This document shows positions 62,872 through 64,000 of a stretch of 64,000 nucleotides of DNA, piece after piece (within the stretch, counting starts at the first letter, position 1; every line of letters begins with the position of its first letter). The notes under the pieces were generated by a model. The model had not been told where the DNA came from. It did no database searches and saw only the letters and a list, made by a program, of their open reading frames with translations. This stretch comes from JALZUV01 sp963837025. GTDB lineage: Bacteria > Pseudomonadota > Alphaproteobacteria > Rickettsiales > JALZUV01. Location: contig CAWILT010000001.1 in the NCBI GenBank assembly GCA_963837025.1, positions 806,001-870,000 on the forward strand. The letters are read 5' to 3'. The position numbers and the translations under genes were made by a program.

Positions 62872-64000
62872 AACCGGACTCATTGTCCGAAAACTCCCTT
62901 AAAACCGAGAAAGGGAGCGATAAATCAGGGGTTCTATATCCTTCTCCTTTTTGGTAGGACACCTGCCGTGCAAAAGTGGCCTTGAGAAGGATTCTTTTTC
63001 CCGTTAAATCCGCTACACGCCAGAATCTGTGGGGGTTTGCTAAAAACTCTAGGGCGGTTCTATTGACTTTTTCGAAACTGTCATCAAGCGTCCCGCACTT
63101 TTCGATTTTCTCCTCCACCAGAGCCTTGCGATGCTCCAGATTTTTGATCTGTTTTTCATAAGTGGCCACTAAGGTGGCGCTATCGGTAGTCACAATCCGA
63201 TCCAAGAATTGCTGAATTTTACGATCCAAGCCTCTCCGATCATCCTTCAGTCCACCTACAACCTCTTCATAGCTGCCGAGCTTAATATCTCGCGCCTGTT
63301 CCACAATATCCTCCACCAGCTTCACCATAACCGGTGAAGGGGTAATTTTTTGGAGTAATTCCTCAAAGCCGTTTTCGACCTCATCACGCTTGATAGATTT
63401 GCCGTAATATTTGCAATCTTTGGTTTGGCAGAGATAATAAGCGTATCGCCCGCCACGCCCGACTGACCAGTTGCCACGATACGGCAAGCCACAGCAGGAG
63501 CAGGTGACAAAGCCGCGCAGTGGGAAATCTTCGTTTATATCGCGCCGCGCCGGTGCTTTTTCACGCTCGTGCAATTTATCCTGAATCCGGTTGTAAATAT
63601 CAAAGCTGATAATCGGTTCATGTTTGCCGCGTGTTAGCCCAATGCCCCATTTGGCGTATTCATAATAGCCCGAATAAAGCTGTTGGTTGAGCATATCGAT
63701 CACGCGTTGAAAATGCACTCGCCCCTTACTGTCGCGTGGGAAGTTTGGCTGCATCTCAAGAAAAGTCTTTAATTCCACCACCGACCCAAAGCGATTAAGC
63801 GCGAACCCTTCCAATCCCTCCTGAATGATAGATGCCAGAGGTTCATCCCGCACCATCACCTTGCCATGTTCCGGCAAGTTTTCCATTTTGTAACCTTTCG
63901 GCATGCGCATGATCCAATAACCAGAGAGCATTCGCGCCCGCATCCGGTTTTTCACCTGCTAGGCATTCTTTTGCCGGTGATGCTGCGATACGCTGGCCAG
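62825..64000 (-). pseudogene. Large serine recombinase, 5' beyond window, in-frame TAG
   Basis: The recombinase and zinc-ribbon domains of a large serine integrase: MRARMLSGYWIMRMPKGYKM, DEPLASIIQEGLEGFALNRF, then the zinc ribbon FVTCSCCGLPYRG...LCQTKDCKYYG (two Cys pairs) and a coiled coil (ATYEKQIKNLEHRKALVEEK). The N-terminal catalytic domain should lie right of the window. In-frame codon 63959-63961 is TAG, between QHHRQKNA and QVKNRMRARM; relatives have a Lys/Glu codon there, so one base change interrupts the gene. A GTG at 63955 could restart translation but not restore catalysis. The last 16 codons are antisense tRNA-Leu sequence, so the gene ends inside the tRNA. Confidence 0.8.

Noticed and set aside
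1..64000. Stop-codon reassignment as explanation for in-frame TAA and TAG
   Set aside because: TAA, TAG and TGA all terminate many well-conserved genes in this window at the expected length.

Overview
The window is a 64 kb piece of an alphaproteobacterial chromosome, low-to-mid 40s % GC by eye. The assignment rests on a clear CtrA master regulator next to its phosphotransferase ChpT and beside fliI-fliJ; a tig-clpP-clpX-lon-hup protease/chaperone block; a gpmI-envC-ctpA-yibQ-rppH block; tRNA-Trp-secE-nusG beside tuf; and an Ala/Lys-tailed L21. Biosynthetic capacity (purines, folate, NAD, glyoxylate-type malate synthase, ThyX, class Ia ribonucleotide reductase) argues against a strongly reduced Rickettsia-like parasite. 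I cannot fix the order from sequence alone.

Layout. 1-9.5 kb: a truncated Gly/Ala-rich coiled-coil protein, purL (frameshifted), a VUT-family transporter, an orphan, then a folate cluster (folC and fused folK-folP on minus, pabC-pabB diverging on plus), a tiny lipoprotein and a DUF805 protein. 9.5-15.1 kb: nrdB and nrdA under tandem NrdR boxes, then nusG, secE, tRNA-Trp and tuf. 15.2-25.3 kb: two membrane proteins, thyX-kbl, the gpmI to rppH envelope block, and an orphan. 25.3-35.4 kb: family-5 uracil-DNA glycosylase, groESL, a cupredoxin/FTR1 iron-uptake pair behind a Fur-like site, htpG, gatB, a SIMPL protein, tRNA-Gly, a frameshifted DUF2306 gene, tRNA-Asp, tRNA-Val and HU. 35.7-44.1 kb: a repeat-containing orphan, lon, clpX, clpP, tig, a membrane DnaJ protein and tRNA-Arg. 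44.3-51.6 kb: an AT-rich kinase-like orphan, PBP1A, frataxin, an MsbA-related ABC exporter and fliJ-fliI. 51.7-62.7 kb: ctrA, chpT, an S24 repressor, a degenerate NtrC-type regulator with an internal stop, rplU-rpmA, nadB, malate synthase, an SPFH/NfeD pair, YihY and ndk. 62.8-64 kb: tRNA-Leu(CAA) with a large serine recombinase reading into it, the left edge of an integrated element.

The genes group into replication and nucleotide supply (nrdAB, thyX, ndk, purL, folate), proteostasis (groESL, htpG, tig, clpPX, lon, DnaJ), envelope growth (PBP1A, EnvC, CtpA, YibQ) and CtrA-centred cell-cycle/flagellar control. No CRISPR array, toxin-antitoxin pair or obvious defence island is visible.

The most notable signal is the number of small lesions: a purL frameshift, a DUF2306 frameshift at a 6-base homopolymer, an in-frame TAA in the regulator, an in-frame TAG in the recombinase, and a nadB whose only sensible start is ATA in what looks like a former ATGA overlap. 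These may be real decay or residual sequencing error; read-level evidence would decide. I found no convincing previously undescribed multi-gene system; the best unknowns are the kinase-like orphan at 44.3 kb and the repeat protein at 35.7 kb.
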